A stretch of DNA of 64,000 nucleotides from Lysobacter sp. 5GHs7-4 (GTDB lineage: Bacteria; Pseudomonadota; Gammaproteobacteria; Xanthomonadales; Xanthomonadaceae). Below are positions 11,591 through 20,422 of the stretch, piece after piece (position 1 is the stretch's first letter; every line of letters starts with the position of its first letter). Where the stretch lies: NCBI RefSeq assembly GCF_021284765.1, contig NZ_CP089924.1, positions 1,258,001 through 1,322,000 of the forward strand. The letters run 5' to 3'. The translations under genes were made by a program, and so were the position numbers. Under the pieces are notes generated by a model that saw nothing but the letters and a program-made list of their open reading frames with translations, searched no databases and was not told where the DNA came from.

Positions 11591-11941
11591 TTATTCGTAA
11601 GTGCCGCCCGGCGAGTCCAACCACTGCCGCAGCTGCAGCATCTCGCTTTCCAGCATGGTGATGAAGCGGAAGCCGGTCCAGGTCTGGCCGGGCATGCTGG
11701 TGCGGTCTTGCCACAGCAGGTGCGCGCCGACCTCGATCGGCGAGGTGTGGTGTGGCGCGTCGCGCAGACTGAAGCGCAACTGGTACAGGGCATCGTCGGC
11801 CAGCGGCGTGTTGGCGATCAGCAGCATTCCGGTCTCGGACAAATTGCTGAGCTGGCCGATCACCACGTCAGTCATGGTGTCGACGACCTGCACGGTGTCG
11901 TTGACGCGGCGGCGGCGCACGCGGCGGAATTCCTCGCTCAT
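11591..11941 (-). CDS. PilZ-domain protein
   Basis: A 116-residue single-domain PilZ protein, the usual c-di-GMP receptor fold. The N-terminal RRVRRRR supplies the Arg-rich RxxxR arm, and NLSETG matches the (D/N)xSxxG motif, so binding residues look present. A GFRFI strand follows and a helical tail ends GGTYE. Its ATG overlaps the stop of the upstream DUF1631 gene by four bases (ATGA), which indicates translational coupling. The pair probably acts together in c-di-GMP-dependent control; the target is unknown. Confidence 0.9.
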   Translation of the reverse strand: MSEEFRRVRRRRVNDTVQVVDTMTDVVIGQLSNLSETGMLLIANTPLADDALYQLRFSLRDAPHHTSPIEVGAHLLWQDRTSMPGQTWTGFRFITMLESEMLQLRQWLDSPGGTYE

Positions 11942-14202
11942 GCCTGCGCCTCCTCGTTCTTCTGGCCGCCGGCGACGAAGCCGCGCAGCACGCTAAGCGC
12001 GGCGTTCCAGGCCCGGTCGACGAGGCGGCCCTTCTCGGCAGTGACCACGCGCGCCTGGCCGTGCGCCATCATCCGCGCCAGGCTGTCCAGCGACTGTTCG
12101 CCGATGCGCTGGCCGCGCTGGTTCACGAACAGGGCGTTGTCGGTGATGGTGCTGAACCACGACAGCCGTCTGCGCACCGCGTCGCCCTGTTGGTTGGTCA
12201 CGAATTCGAACCAGGTGCCGAAGGGCAGGGTGCGGATGTGCTCCCAGCAGGCCTGTTCCTGCTCGCTGCGCGGCGGCAGGTCGCGCTTGGCCGTGACGCC
12301 GTCCTCGCCCAGACGCGCGCGCGCCTTGAGCTTCATCGCCAGTTCGGTGCGCGAGGCGACGTCGTCGTTGGCGGCCGCGGCGCCGACGGTGAGCTGGCGC
12401 GAGATCGCGTTGGCCTCGTCGGCGTGGTAGCCCACCAGCGTCAGCGCATGCTCGATGTCGCCGTCCAGGCCGCCGGGCGCGCGCTCGCTGGCGCCGACCA
12501 CGTTGGCGGCGACGATCTGCCGGGTCGCTTCGACCTGGCGACGCCATTCGTCCGAGTCCTCGCCGTGGCGCAGCAGGGTCAGGGTCAGCACGTCGGACCA
12601 GGCCTGGCTCAGCAGCGCCTGCACGAACTTGGGCAGCGACTGGCCGTGCACCGCGGCTTGGATGGCGTCGCTGGCCTGGTGCTTGGCCATTTCCAGTTTT
12701 TCCTTGCCGCGCGCGGCCTCGACGTGGCGGCGTTCGGCCACCTCGGCCTTGCGCGCCATCGCGCGCAGGTGGTCCTGCAGGCTCTGGTTGGCGGCCTCGA
12801 ACACCCCGGCGTCGCCGTCGTAGTGCTCGACCACGTGATCGACCGCGCGCCGCAGCTGGTCGTTGAGCTGCGGGTCGGATTCTTCTTTCGGGATCCAGTT
12901 GGCGCCGGCTTCGGCGACGGCGTTCAACAGCTGCCGCGCCGGATGCTGGCTGCGCACGAAGAAGGCGCGGTCCTGCAGCGCCAGCCGCAGCAACGGCACC
13001 TGCAGGCGCCCGAGCAGGCCGCTGGTACCGGCGTCGCCGCGCAGCTCCCGCTCGATCTCGCCGTAGAACAGGTCCAGCAGTTCGAAGGCGTCGCTGTCCT
13101 CGCGCGACAGCGTCGCCGCTTCGCCGCGTTGCTGGCGGGCCTGGGCCAGCAGGGTCTGGCGCAGGTCGGCGACGCTGCGCTGCGCCGGCGCGGCCTGCGC
13201 GGGCGCGGCCTGCAGCGTGCGCAGCGCGTCGATGAGGTCGTGGGTGGCCAGCGACGGGCGCGCCGCCGCTTGCGCGCCGGGGCGCAGTTTGCCGAGCAGG
13301 TCGCGGCGCCCGGACAGCAGTTGCTGCAGCGAGGCGTAGTCGCCTTGCTCGTCGCCGCCGGCGGCGACCGCGGCGGCATCGGCCTGGCCGGTCCAGGCGG
13401 TGTAGGGCCGTGCGCCGCGCGGGGTGCGGCCGTTGTCGTCGCGTTCGCGGCGCGGATCCTCGCCGCGTTCGACGTTCTGCGCGGTCGGGCGCGCGCGGAT
13501 CGGCACGAACGACAGGCTGGGCAGCACGTTCTCGCGCGCCAGCAGCGCGTTCATAGTTTCCACCAACTGCGCGTAGCCGGTCATCACGTGCTGGTCGTAG
13601 ACGCGGTACAGGTCCAGCTTGGCTTCCTGGCCGATCTGCAGCACCGAGCAGGCCTCGGCCAGGATCCGGCCCAGGCTGTGCGGCCCCAGCGGCAGGCGCT
13701 CGGCGTCGTAGGCGGGCGCGCCGGCGAGCACGCCGAAGCGCTGGCCCAGCAGCATCAGCGGCAGGCCTGCGCGGGCTTCCTGGCGGGTGGCGATCGCGCG
13801 CAAGGCGGTGTGCTCGTCGATCTCGGTGTCCTCGACCAGGCGCAGGTCGCGGAAGGTCGGCAGGGCCTGCGGATCGTCGGGCGTCGCCACCGGCTCGCGC
13901 ACCTTGGTCAGCGCGGTCTCCAACCCGACCAGATAGCGCGGCACCAGGTCGACGCGGTTCAAGCGCACCAGGCGCAGGGTTTCCAGGTACACCGACTGCA
14001 GGCTGGCGTTGCGCGCCTGGTCGGCCTGGCGGAACAGCTGCTGCTCGTACTCGATCAGCATCAGGTCCAGCGCGCGCGCCATCTCGTCGGAGACCAGGGC
14101 GTACAGGTGCTCGAGCACCCGCCGCACGCGCTTGGGCATCGCCGCGGACGCCAGGGTGGGCCGCGGGAACGATTTGCCTAGCGGTTCGAACGTCGCGGAC
14201 AT
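11938..14202 (-). CDS. DUF1631 family protein
   Basis: A large cytoplasmic protein of 754 residues, mostly helical, matching DUF1631 by its opening (PKRVRRVLEHLYALVSDEM, then ALDLMLIEYEQQLFRQAD) and its long charged helices. Homologues have sometimes been mislabelled thymidine phosphorylase; nothing here supports that. Towards the C terminus the LPFGTWFEFVTNQQGD stretch, followed by RRRLSWFS and ALFVNQRG, resembles a PilZ-like barrel; this is my inference. It is the first gene of a two-gene unit with the PilZ protein (four-base overlap). Role unknown, probably linked to c-di-GMP signalling. No membrane segment or signal peptide is seen. Confidence 0.85.
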   Translation of the reverse strand: MSATFEPLGKSFPRPTLASAAMPKRVRRVLEHLYALVSDEMARALDLMLIEYEQQLFRQADQARNASLQSVYLETLRLVRLNRVDLVPRYLVGLETALTKVREPVATPDDPQALPTFRDLRLVEDTEIDEHTALRAIATRQEARAGLPLMLLGQRFGVLAGAPAYDAERLPLGPHSLGRILAEACSVLQIGQEAKLDLYRVYDQHVMTGYAQLVETMNALLARENVLPSLSFVPIRARPTAQNVERGEDPRRERDDNGRTPRGARPYTAWTGQADAAAVAAGGDEQGDYASLQQLLSGRRDLLGKLRPGAQAAARPSLATHDLIDALRTLQAAPAQAAPAQRSVADLRQTLLAQARQQRGEAATLSREDSDAFELLDLFYGEIERELRGDAGTSGLLGRLQVPLLRLALQDRAFFVRSQHPARQLLNAVAEAGANWIPKEESDPQLNDQLRRAVDHVVEHYDGDAGVFEAANQSLQDHLRAMARKAEVAERRHVEAARGKEKLEMAKHQASDAIQAAVHGQSLPKFVQALLSQAWSDVLTLTLLRHGEDSDEWRRQVEATRQIVAANVVGASERAPGGLDGDIEHALTLVGYHADEANAISRQLTVGAAAANDDVASRTELAMKLKARARLGEDGVTAKRDLPPRSEQEQACWEHIRTLPFGTWFEFVTNQQGDAVRRRLSWFSTITDNALFVNQRGQRIGEQSLDSLARMMAHGQARVVTAEKGRLVDRAWNAALSVLRGFVAGGQKNEEAQA

Positions 14203-14435
14203 GCAGGACTCACCAATACCGGATCGGGCGATCTAATCACGCCCCCTTGAGACCCGCCAGCCCTGTCGCTGCCAAGCGGCCGGAATGGAGCGACCACCGA
14301 TTCGAACGCGGCCAGGGGCGCGGCGCGGCCAGCACGCGTTGGCGGGCGGTGGGGCGCGATGCTGCGGGACAGCAGGACGGCTGCGCGAAACGCGGGCCGG
14401 GGCGCGCGCTCGGTGCTCCAGCTCAGTTTTCCAGC

Positions 14436-15590
14436 TCAGTCTTCCAGGAACAGCGCGACCACGTCGTTGGTATAGCGCCGGCCGAGCTCGGTCGGGCGCA
14501 CGCGCTCGCCGTCGCGCTCCAGCCAGCCTTGCCCGTAGGCGGCCCGCAGGGGTGCGGCGATGGTGTCCAACGGCAGCCCGGTGCGGGCCTCGAAATCGCC
14601 GGCGGCGAAGCCGTCGACCAGGCGCAGCGCGTTGAGCATGAACTCGAACGGGCGCCGCTCGGGCCCGATGCGGTCGTCGCCGCCGATCGCCTCGGCTTGG
14701 CCGGCGCGGGCCAGGTACTGGGTGGGGTGCTTGATCTTCCAGCGCCGCAGCACCGCCTGCTCGGCGCCCAGGGTGATCTTGCCGTGGGCGCCGGCGCCGA
14801 TGCCCAGGTAATCGCCGTAGCGCCAGTAGTTCACGTTATGGGCGCAGCGCCGGCCGGGGCGCGCGTAGGCGCTGACTTCGTACTGGGCATAGCCGTGCGC
14901 GGCCAGCAGGGCCTGGCAGTGCTCCTGCATGTCCCAGGCGCCGTCGTCGTCGGGGATGCCCTGCGGCGGGCGCGCGGCGAACACGGTGTTGGGTTCCAGG
15001 GTGAGCTGGTAGTGCGAGACGTGCGCGGGCTGCAGCGCGAACGCGCGCTCCAGGTCGCGTTCGGCCATCGCCAGGCTCTGCTCGGGCAGGGCATACATCA
15101 GGTCGAGATTGAGATTGTCGTAGCCGGCGTCCTGGGCCAGCTTCACCGCCGCTTCGGCATCAAAGCTGTCGTGGATGCGGCCCAGGCGGCGCAGGCAGCC
15201 GTCGTCGAAGCTCTGGATGCCGAAGCTCAAGCGGTTCACGCCGGCCTGGCGGTACAGCTCGAAGCGGCCGTGCTCGGCGGTGCCGGGGTTGGTTTCCAGG
15301 GTGATCTCGCAGGCCGGCGCGAAGCGCAAACGCGCACTGGCCGCCTGCAGGAACCGGTCGATGGCCTCGGGCGGAAACAGGCTGGGCGTGCCGCCGCCGA
15401 AGAACACCGTCTGCACCGTGCGGCCCCAGACCAGCGGCAGGTCGTGGTCGAGATCGGCCAGCAGGGCGTCGACGTAGTCCGCGAACGGCAGCGGGCCGCG
15501 GCCCTCGTGCGAATTGAAGTCGCAGTAGGGGCATTTGCGCACGCACCAGGGCAGGTGCACGTACAGCGACAGGGGCGGCAGCGACAGCAT
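14436..15590 (-). CDS. hemW: Radical SAM heme chaperone HemW
   Basis: A 384-residue radical SAM protein of the HemN/HemW group. Near the N terminus CVRKCPYC places Cys16, Cys20 and Cys23 for the 4Fe-4S cluster, and FFGGGTPSL is the glycine-rich SAM-binding motif. The HemN C-terminal domain is present, and length fits HemW (about 380), shorter than coproporphyrinogen dehydrogenase HemN (about 450). HemW proteins are thought to deliver heme to target proteins and not to act as coproporphyrinogen oxidases. It is the last gene of the minus-strand run; its start lies 4 bases after the lipoprotein stop. Confidence 0.93.
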   Translation of the reverse strand: MLSLPPLSLYVHLPWCVRKCPYCDFNSHEGRGPLPFADYVDALLADLDHDLPLVWGRTVQTVFFGGGTPSLFPPEAIDRFLQAASARLRFAPACEITLETNPGTAEHGRFELYRQAGVNRLSFGIQSFDDGCLRRLGRIHDSFDAEAAVKLAQDAGYDNLNLDLMYALPEQSLAMAERDLERAFALQPAHVSHYQLTLEPNTVFAARPPQGIPDDDGAWDMQEHCQALLAAHGYAQYEVSAYARPGRRCAHNVNYWRYGDYLGIGAGAHGKITLGAEQAVLRRWKIKHPTQYLARAGQAEAIGGDDRIGPERRPFEFMLNALRLVDGFAAGDFEARTGLPLDTIAAPLRAAYGQGWLERDGERVRPTELGRRYTNDVVALFLED

Positions 15591-15594
15591 GGCG

Positions 15595-16140
15595 TCAGCG
15601 GGCCGCCTGCGGGCGGCGCGCGCTCAGGTCGATGCGGTAGTCGACGATGCGGATGCCGTAGTCGCGACGCATCGACAGCGGGTCCAGCACGGCCGCATCG
15701 TCGGCCTCGCCGGCATCGGGGCCGATCACCAGATAGGCCGGCTGGTCCTGGCCGTGATTGACCAGCAGTTCGCAATCGCCCGGGTCGAACGCGACCTGGC
15801 GATCGCGACGCATCGCGCCCAGCGGCACCTGCAGGCCGCGGCCGTGCGCCAGCGACGCGCTCCAGCGGTTGCTGCTTTCGCAATCGCCCAGGTAGTCGCG
15901 GCCGCGGTAGGCGCAGATCAGGCTGTTCTCGACCACGGCGCGGCGGCCGTCCTGCTCGTACTCGATGCGGAACGGGAACGCGTAACGGCGCTGCGCCGGC
16001 GTGGCGTCGCCCAGTTCGCGGATTTCGTTGCGGCTGCAGGTCAGCGGCGACGACAGGCCGTCGAAGCTGCTGCAGCCGGCCAGGGCCAGCGCGCCGGTCA
16101 AGGCCAGCGCGGCGCGACGGAGGGGGAAGGGGTGCGGCAT
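15595..16140 (-). CDS. Putative lipoprotein of unknown function
   Basis: A 181-residue protein with a lipoprotein signal: MPHPFPLRRAALALTGALAL, then the lipobox LAGC. The mature part has four further cysteines (TCSRNE, ICAYRG, DCESS, DCELL), suggesting two disulfides in the periplasm. The YAFPFRIEYEQDGRR stretch looks like a small beta-domain. The start was set at the ATG that begins the signal peptide; the longer upstream reading frame overlaps rdgB and is not credible. It is tightly coupled to hemW downstream (4-base gap). Family not recognised. Confidence 0.8.
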   Translation of the reverse strand: MPHPFPLRRAALALTGALALAGCSSFDGLSSPLTCSRNEIRELGDATPAQRRYAFPFRIEYEQDGRRAVVENSLICAYRGRDYLGDCESSNRWSASLAHGRGLQVPLGAMRRDRQVAFDPGDCELLVNHGQDQPAYLVIGPDAGEADDAAVLDPLSMRRDYGIRIVDYRIDLSARRPQAAR

Positions 16141-16256
16141 GCGGATCGCTTCGGGTGTGGGGGACGGGTGGCCGCGCGAGGCGCTGCGGCGTCCACAGGA
16201 TACGCGCGCCCGCGCCCGCGGCCGCGGCCGGTGATGCGGCGTGCGTTGGCGCGGCC

Positions 16257-16862
16257 TCAGGCGCCCGCGCGTACCGCCTCGAGCAGCTTTTCGCGCAGCG
16301 CCGCCAGCGCGCGGCCGCGGTGGCTGAGGCGGTTCTTGAGGTCGGTGTCCATCTCGGCCGCGGTCAGGCCGTAATCGGGATCCAGGAAGACCGGGTTGTA
16401 GCCGAAGCCGTTGCTGCCGCGGCGTTCGCGGATGATCCGGCCCGGCCATACGCCCTCGGCGATGATCGGCTGCGGATCGGTGGGATGGCGCAGCAGCACG
16501 ATCACCGCGTAGAAGTGCGCGGCGCGGCGGCCGTCGGGCACGTCCTGCATCGCCAGCAGCAGCTTGTCGATGTTGGCCTGGGCATCGCCGTGCACGCCCG
16601 AATAGCGCGCCGAATACAGGCCCGGCGCGCCGCCCAGCGCGTCCACGCAGATGCCCGAATCGTCGGCCAGCGCCGGCAGGCCGGTGACGGCGCTGGCGTG
16701 GCGGGCTTTGAGCAGGGCGTTCTCGACGAAGGTGCTGGCGGTTTCCTCGGCGTCGTCCACACCCAGATCGCTCTGCGCGACCAGCTCGATACCGGTGTCG
16801 GCCAGCAGTTCGCGCAGTTCGACCAGCTTGCCCTGATTGCTGCTCGCCAGCACCAGTTTCAT
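16257..16862 (-). CDS. rdgB: RdgB/HAM1 non-canonical purine NTP pyrophosphatase
   Basis: A 201-residue house-cleaning enzyme that hydrolyses ITP, dITP and XTP to monophosphates, keeping deaminated purines out of DNA and RNA. Family hallmarks are SSNQGK at 7-12, FVENALLKARHA, LADDSGICVDALGG with the metal-binding acidic pair, GLYSARYSG, and the C-terminal SHRGRAL. Length matches the family (about 195-200). The ATG overlaps the stop of the VOC gene by four bases. The neighbourhood rph, rdgB, hemW is conserved in related bacteria. Confidence 0.96.
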   Translation of the reverse strand: MKLVLASSNQGKLVELRELLADTGIELVAQSDLGVDDAEETASTFVENALLKARHASAVTGLPALADDSGICVDALGGAPGLYSARYSGVHGDAQANIDKLLLAMQDVPDGRRAAHFYAVIVLLRHPTDPQPIIAEGVWPGRIIRERRGSNGFGYNPVFLDPDYGLTAAEMDTDLKNRLSHRGRALAALREKLLEAVRAGA

Positions 16863-17266
16863 CGCTTCAGCTCCAGCAGATCCCAGCGGTTGCCGTACAG
16901 ATCCTCGAACACCGCCACCGTGCCGTAGGGCTCGTGGCGCGGCGCTTCCATGAAGCGCACCCCGCGCGCCGACATCGCGGCATGGTCGCGGGCGAAATCG
17001 TCGGTGTGCAGGAAGAACCCGACCCGGCCGCCGGTCTGGCGGCCGATCGCGGCCTGCTGCTCGTCGCCTACCGCTTGCGCCAGCAGCAGCGCGGTCTCGT
17101 TGCCCGGCGACGGCGACACGCGCACCCAGCGCTTGCCGCCGCCCTGGTCGAGGTCTTCGAGCAGGACGAAGCCGAGCGCGCCGGTGTAGTAGGCGATCGC
17201 CTCGTCGTAGTCGCGCACCACCAGGGTCAGGCTGCCCAGCGAGCGCCGCATCGCCGCCTCGCTCAT
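16859..17266 (-). CDS. VOC (glyoxalase/bleomycin-resistance fold) family protein
   Basis: A 135-residue protein of the vicinal oxygen chelate superfamily. It has paired beta-alpha-beta-beta-beta modules: [20 protein letters not shown] in the first half and [21 protein letters not shown] in the second, ending in the metal-site pattern [10 protein letters not shown]. Substrate unknown; similar proteins are often annotated only as glyoxalase-like. It overlaps rph upstream and rdgB downstream by ATGA at both ends, so it is translated in one coupled unit with two housekeeping genes. Confidence 0.88.
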   Translation of the reverse strand: MSEAAMRRSLGSLTLVVRDYDEAIAYYTGALGFVLLEDLDQGGGKRWVRVSPSPGNETALLLAQAVGDEQQAAIGRQTGGRVGFFLHTDDFARDHAAMSARGVRFMEAPRHEPYGTVAVFEDLYGNRWDLLELKR

Positions 17267-18021
17267 CGCGCCAGCGCGTCGCGCTGCGCGGCCACCAGCT
17301 CGGCGATGCCGGCTTCGGCCAGGGCCAGCAGGCCGTCGAGTTCCTCGCGGCGGAAGGCGTGGCCCTCGGCCGTGCCCTGCAGCTCGATGAAACCGCCGCC
17401 GTCGTTCATGACCACGTTCATGTCGGTGTCGCAGTCGCTGTCCTCGGCGTAGTCCAGGTCCAGCACCGGCACGCCGCGGTAGACGCCGACCGAGACCGCG
17501 GCGACCGCGCCGAAGATCGGATCCTTGTTGATCTCGCGCCGCGCCTGCAGCCAGCGCACCGCATCGACCAGGGCCACGTAGGCGCCGGTGATCGCGGCGG
17601 TGCGGGTGCCGCCGTCGGCCTGCAGCACGTCGCAGTCCAGGGTGATGGTGCGCTCGCCCAGGGCCTTGCGGTCGATGCAGGCGCGCAGGGCGCGGCCGAT
17701 CAGGCGCTGGATTTCCAGGGTGCGGCCGCCCTGCTTGCCGCGCGCGGCCTCGCGGTCGCTGCGGGTGTGGGTGGCGCGCGGCAGCATGCCGTACTCGGCG
17801 GTGACCCAGCCCTCGCCCTTGCCGCGCAGGAACGGCGGCACCTTGTTTTCGACGCTGGCGGTGCACAGCACCCGGGTCTGGCCGAAGCTGACCAGCACCG
17901 AGCCCTCGGCGTGGGCGGTGTAAGCGCGTTCGATGCGGACTTCGCGCATCTGCCCGGGCGTGCGCCCGCTGGGACGCGCGAAAGCGTCGGTGGGGGCGGC
18001 GGAAGTGCCGGTCATGGCCAT
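17263..18021 (-). CDS. rph: Ribonuclease PH
   Basis: A 252-residue phosphorolytic 3' exoribonuclease that trims tRNA 3' ends. The core [39 protein letters not shown] and [17 protein letters not shown] is near-diagnostic, with the phosphate-site arginines and the DxxxD-type acidic site in [16 protein letters not shown]. The start could be 18021 (MAMTG) or 18015 (MTGTS); the first few residues are not conserved in the family. It opens the minus-strand unit rph-VOC-rdgB and is divergent from yicC, 62 bases apart. Confidence 0.96.
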   Translation of the reverse strand: MAMTGTSAAPTDAFARPSGRTPGQMREVRIERAYTAHAEGSVLVSFGQTRVLCTASVENKVPPFLRGKGEGWVTAEYGMLPRATHTRSDREAARGKQGGRTLEIQRLIGRALRACIDRKALGERTITLDCDVLQADGGTRTAAITGAYVALVDAVRWLQARREINKDPIFGAVAAVSVGVYRGVPVLDLDYAEDSDCDTDMNVVMNDGGGFIELQGTAEGHAFRREELDGLLALAEAGIAELVAAQRDALAR

Positions 18022-18083
18022 GGGTTACCGTTTTGGTGGCCGGCGAGTTTACCATTCGCTCCCTGTAGGCCTTGGACCACCGC

Positions 18084-18959
18084 ATGATCCGCAGCATGAC
18101 CGCCTTCGCCAGCGGCGAACGCGTCACCGAATGGGGCACGCTCGGCTGCGAGCTGCGCTCGGTCAACCACCGCTTCCTGGAGCTGGGCGTGCGCCTGCCC
18201 GATGAGCTGCGCGCGCTGGAACCGGCGCTGCGCGAGCGCATCGCCGCACGCGTGAGCCGCGGCAAGCTCGATTTCGTGCTGCGCCTGCGCGCGCCCGAGG
18301 GCGCCGCCGCGCTGCAGCTCAATCCGGCCCGCCTGCGCGAATTGGGCGATCTGGCCTCCGATCTGCAGACGCGTTTCCCGGGCCTGCGCACCGAACTGAC
18401 CGATCTGCTGCAATTCCCGGGCGTGCTGCAGGCCCAGACATCCGACCCGGCCGCGCTGCAGGCCGCGGCGCTGGAGCTGCTGGACGGCGTGCTCGACGAA
18501 TTCCTGGCCGCGCGCGAGCGCGAGGGCGCCAAACTGGCGGCGGTGATCTCCGAACGCGTCGACGGCATCGCCGCGATCGCCGCGGACGTGCGCGGCATGA
18601 TGCCGGGCATTCGCAGCGGCCAGCGCACCAAGCTGGAAAACCGCCTGGCCGACCTGGCGCAGTCCAGCGGCGTCGGCGGCTTCGATCCCGGCCGCGTCGA
18701 GCAGGAACTGGTGCTGTGGCTGCAGAAGCTGGACGTGGACGAGGAGCTGGACCGCCTCGACGCCCACGTCGGCGAGGCGCGGCGCGTGCTCAAGCTGCGC
18801 GAAGCGGTCGGCCGCCGCCTGGATTTCCTGCTGCAGGAGTTCAACCGCGAGGCCAACACCCTGGGTTCCAAGTCCGTGGACGCGCGCAGTTCGGCGGCGG
18901 CGGTGGAGCTGAAGGTGCTGATCGATCAGGTCCGCGAGCAAATCCAGAATATCGAGTAG
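18084..18959 (+). CDS. YicC/YloC-type endoribonuclease
   Basis: A 291-residue protein matching the YicC family (E. coli YicC is about 287 residues). The N terminus MIRSMTAFASGE is characteristic, followed by CELRSVNHRFLEL and later the conserved C-terminal DFLLQEFNREANTLGSKS and a VELK-LIDQVREQIQNIE tail. YicC proteins are reported as endoribonucleases. The start was placed at ATG 18084, which begins the conserved MIRSMT, and not at the upstream TTG. It is divergent from rph and precedes gmk, a classic yicC-gmk order. Confidence 0.93.
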   Translation: MIRSMTAFASGERVTEWGTLGCELRSVNHRFLELGVRLPDELRALEPALRERIAARVSRGKLDFVLRLRAPEGAAALQLNPARLRELGDLASDLQTRFPGLRTELTDLLQFPGVLQAQTSDPAALQAAALELLDGVLDEFLAAREREGAKLAAVISERVDGIAAIAADVRGMMPGIRSGQRTKLENRLADLAQSSGVGGFDPGRVEQELVLWLQKLDVDEELDRLDAHVGEARRVLKLREAVGRRLDFLLQEFNREANTLGSKSVDARSSAAAVELKVLIDQVREQIQNIE

Positions 18960-19050
18960 TGAGCCTGGAGCAGCGAGAGGCGAGCAAGCGCTCGCTCCTC
19001 ACCTCTCTCTTTTCACTCCTAGCGCCACCATCCACGGACCCGATCGATTC

Positions 19051-19671
19051 ATGCGCGGAACCCTCTACATCGTCGCAGCCCCGTCGGGCGCCGGAAAATC
19101 CAGCATCGTCAACGCGGTGCTGGCCCGCGATCCCAACATCAGCCTGTCGATCTCGTTCACCTCGCGCCAGCCGCGCCCGGGCGAGCGCCATGCCGAGCAC
19201 TACCACTTCGTCAGCGCCCAGGAATTCGAGGGCATGGTCGAGGCCGGCGATTTCTTCGAGCACGCGCGCGTGCACGGCGACTGGAAGGGCACCGCGCGCC
19301 AATCGGTGGAACCGCAGCTGGCCAGCGGCCGCGACGTGCTGCTGGAGATCGACTGGCAGGGCGCGCGCCAGGTGCGCAACAAGGTGCCCGGCGCGGTCAG
19401 CGTGTTCATCCTGCCGCCGTCGCGGCAGGCGCTGGAATCGCGCATGCGCACCCGCGGCCAGGACAGCGAGGAAGTGATCCAGCAGCGGCTCGCGGCTGCG
19501 CGCGAGGAGATGTCGCATTACGGCGAGTTCGACTACGTGATCGTCAACGAGCACTTCGACACCGCTGTCGACGAGATGTGCGCGATCTTCGTCGCCAGCC
19601 GCCTGCGCCGCGACCCGCAGGTCGCGCGCCACTCGCGCCTGATCACCGCGCTGCTGGCCGACGAGGGCTGA
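19051..19671 (+). CDS. gmk: Guanylate kinase
   Basis: A 206-residue enzyme that phosphorylates GMP and dGMP. The P-loop APSGAGKSS is at 10-18, followed by SISFTSRQPRPGE (GMP-binding region), the EFDYVIVNE-type late motif and the FVDF-like core AGDFFEHARVHGD. Size matches bacterial Gmk (about 207). It lies 91 bases after yicC, followed by rpoZ and spoT, the standard gmk-rpoZ-spoT order of gammaproteobacteria. Confidence 0.97.
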   Translation: MRGTLYIVAAPSGAGKSSIVNAVLARDPNISLSISFTSRQPRPGERHAEHYHFVSAQEFEGMVEAGDFFEHARVHGDWKGTARQSVEPQLASGRDVLLEIDWQGARQVRNKVPGAVSVFILPPSRQALESRMRTRGQDSEEVIQQRLAAAREEMSHYGEFDYVIVNEHFDTAVDEMCAIFVASRLRRDPQVARHSRLITALLADEG

Positions 19672-19692
19672 AGCGGCGCCCGCAGCCTTGGG

Positions 19693-19718
19693 GTAGGAGC
19701 GGCCTAAGCCGCGATGCG
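19693..19718 (+). repeat. REP-like extragenic element between gmk and rpoZ
   Basis: GTAGGAGCGGCCTAAGCCGC followed by GATGCG, with a GCGGC/GCCGC stem. One member of the family seen at 10728, 11408, 20345, 52639 and 57734. Confidence 0.65.
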
Positions 19719-19848
19719 CCACTGGGCTACGACGGTGCTCCGGGGCCCGTACGCCCCTCCATAAGGCTGCGTACGCCTTTGCAGGCCCTGATCTGGTGCG
19801 GTCAACCCGCCTATCTGCTTGATTTTCAAGGCGGAACGCTCCGGAAAC

Positions 19849-19877
19849 TTGCTCTGCTCCGCGGCCCCCGCTAAACT
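19849..19877 (+). promoter_or_regulatory. Candidate sigma-70 promoter of rpoZ
   Basis: TTGCTC (19849-19854) and TAAACT (19872-19877) are separated by exactly 17 bases, about 51 bases before the rpoZ ATG. A weak-to-fair match in high-GC DNA. Confidence 0.5.
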
Positions 19878-19928
19878 TCCCGGCCCCCATCCGCTGTAAA
19901 GACGGCCGCACCGGCCGCCAGGAGCCCC

Positions 19929-20228
19929 ATGGCCCGCATCACCGTCGAAGATTGCCTGGAAGTGGTCGATAACCGCTTCGAACTCGTCATGCTGGCCGCC
20001 AAGCGCGCCCGTCAGCTGGCCAACGGCGTCGAGCCCCAGCTGGACAACAGCGAAGCCAACGACAAGCCGACCGTGTTGGCGCTGCGCGAAATCGCCGCGC
20101 GCCAGATCAACCCCGAATACATCGACGCGGTCGAGAAGTCCGAGCGCGAGCGCAAGGAGCGCGAGGCGCTGGAATGGGCCGCCGCCGAAGTGGTCGCCGA
20201 CGACGACCTGTCCAAGGGCGACGACTGA
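19929..20228 (+). CDS. rpoZ: RNA polymerase omega subunit
   Basis: A 99-residue omega subunit, which helps assemble RNA polymerase and takes part in ppGpp sensing in some bacteria. The opening [20 protein letters not shown], then KRARQLANG and [13 protein letters not shown], is the standard signature. An acidic tail ends KGDD. It lies between gmk and spoT, has its own candidate promoter, and is followed by a classic terminator at 20265. Confidence 0.97.
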   Translation: MARITVEDCLEVVDNRFELVMLAAKRARQLANGVEPQLDNSEANDKPTVLALREIAARQINPEYIDAVEKSERERKEREALEWAAAEVVADDDLSKGDD

Positions 20229-20264
20229 TCCCGGCCGCGGCCTGCGGGCCGCGCCGCGACACCG

Positions 20265-20292
20265 AACGGCTCCGCCTCGGCGGGGCCGTTTT
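20265..20292 (+). terminator. Intrinsic terminator of rpoZ
   Basis: AACGGCTCCG pairs with CGGGGCCGTT (10 bp including one T-G) around a CCTCGG loop, and the T-run GTTTTC follows. It lies 37 bases after the rpoZ stop. Confidence 0.7.
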
Positions 20293-20344
20293 CGTATGCG
20301 GGGGAGGGAGCCGCGCATTGCCGCGACCTCCATCGGCTTCAGCA

Positions 20345-20422
20345 TTCTGTGGGAGCGGCGTGAGCCGCGATTGCGCGGTCCCAGCTCGGGGTTCGGTCGC
20401 GGCTCACGCCGCTCCTACAGAA
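20345..20422. repeat. REPIN-like inverted pair of REP elements
   Basis: Two 26-base arms (20345-20370 and 20397-20422), each with the GAGCGGCGTGAGCCGCGA core or its complement, are inverted around a 26-base loop with a single mismatch that is a G-T pair. Such REP doublets fold as one long hairpin with smaller hairpins inside each arm. Confidence 0.75.

Noticed and set aside
10826..11661. Open reading frames through the CAACTG tract (poly-QL, poly-TA, poly-NC readings)
   Set aside because: All frames of a 6-base repeat stay open; composition is trivial, frames differ between copies, and the upstream part is hairpin sequence with no conserved start or SD.
14203..14435. A gene in the gap between DUF1631 and hemW
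   Set aside because: No frame there has a credible start or composition; both flanking genes read on minus and the gap is short.
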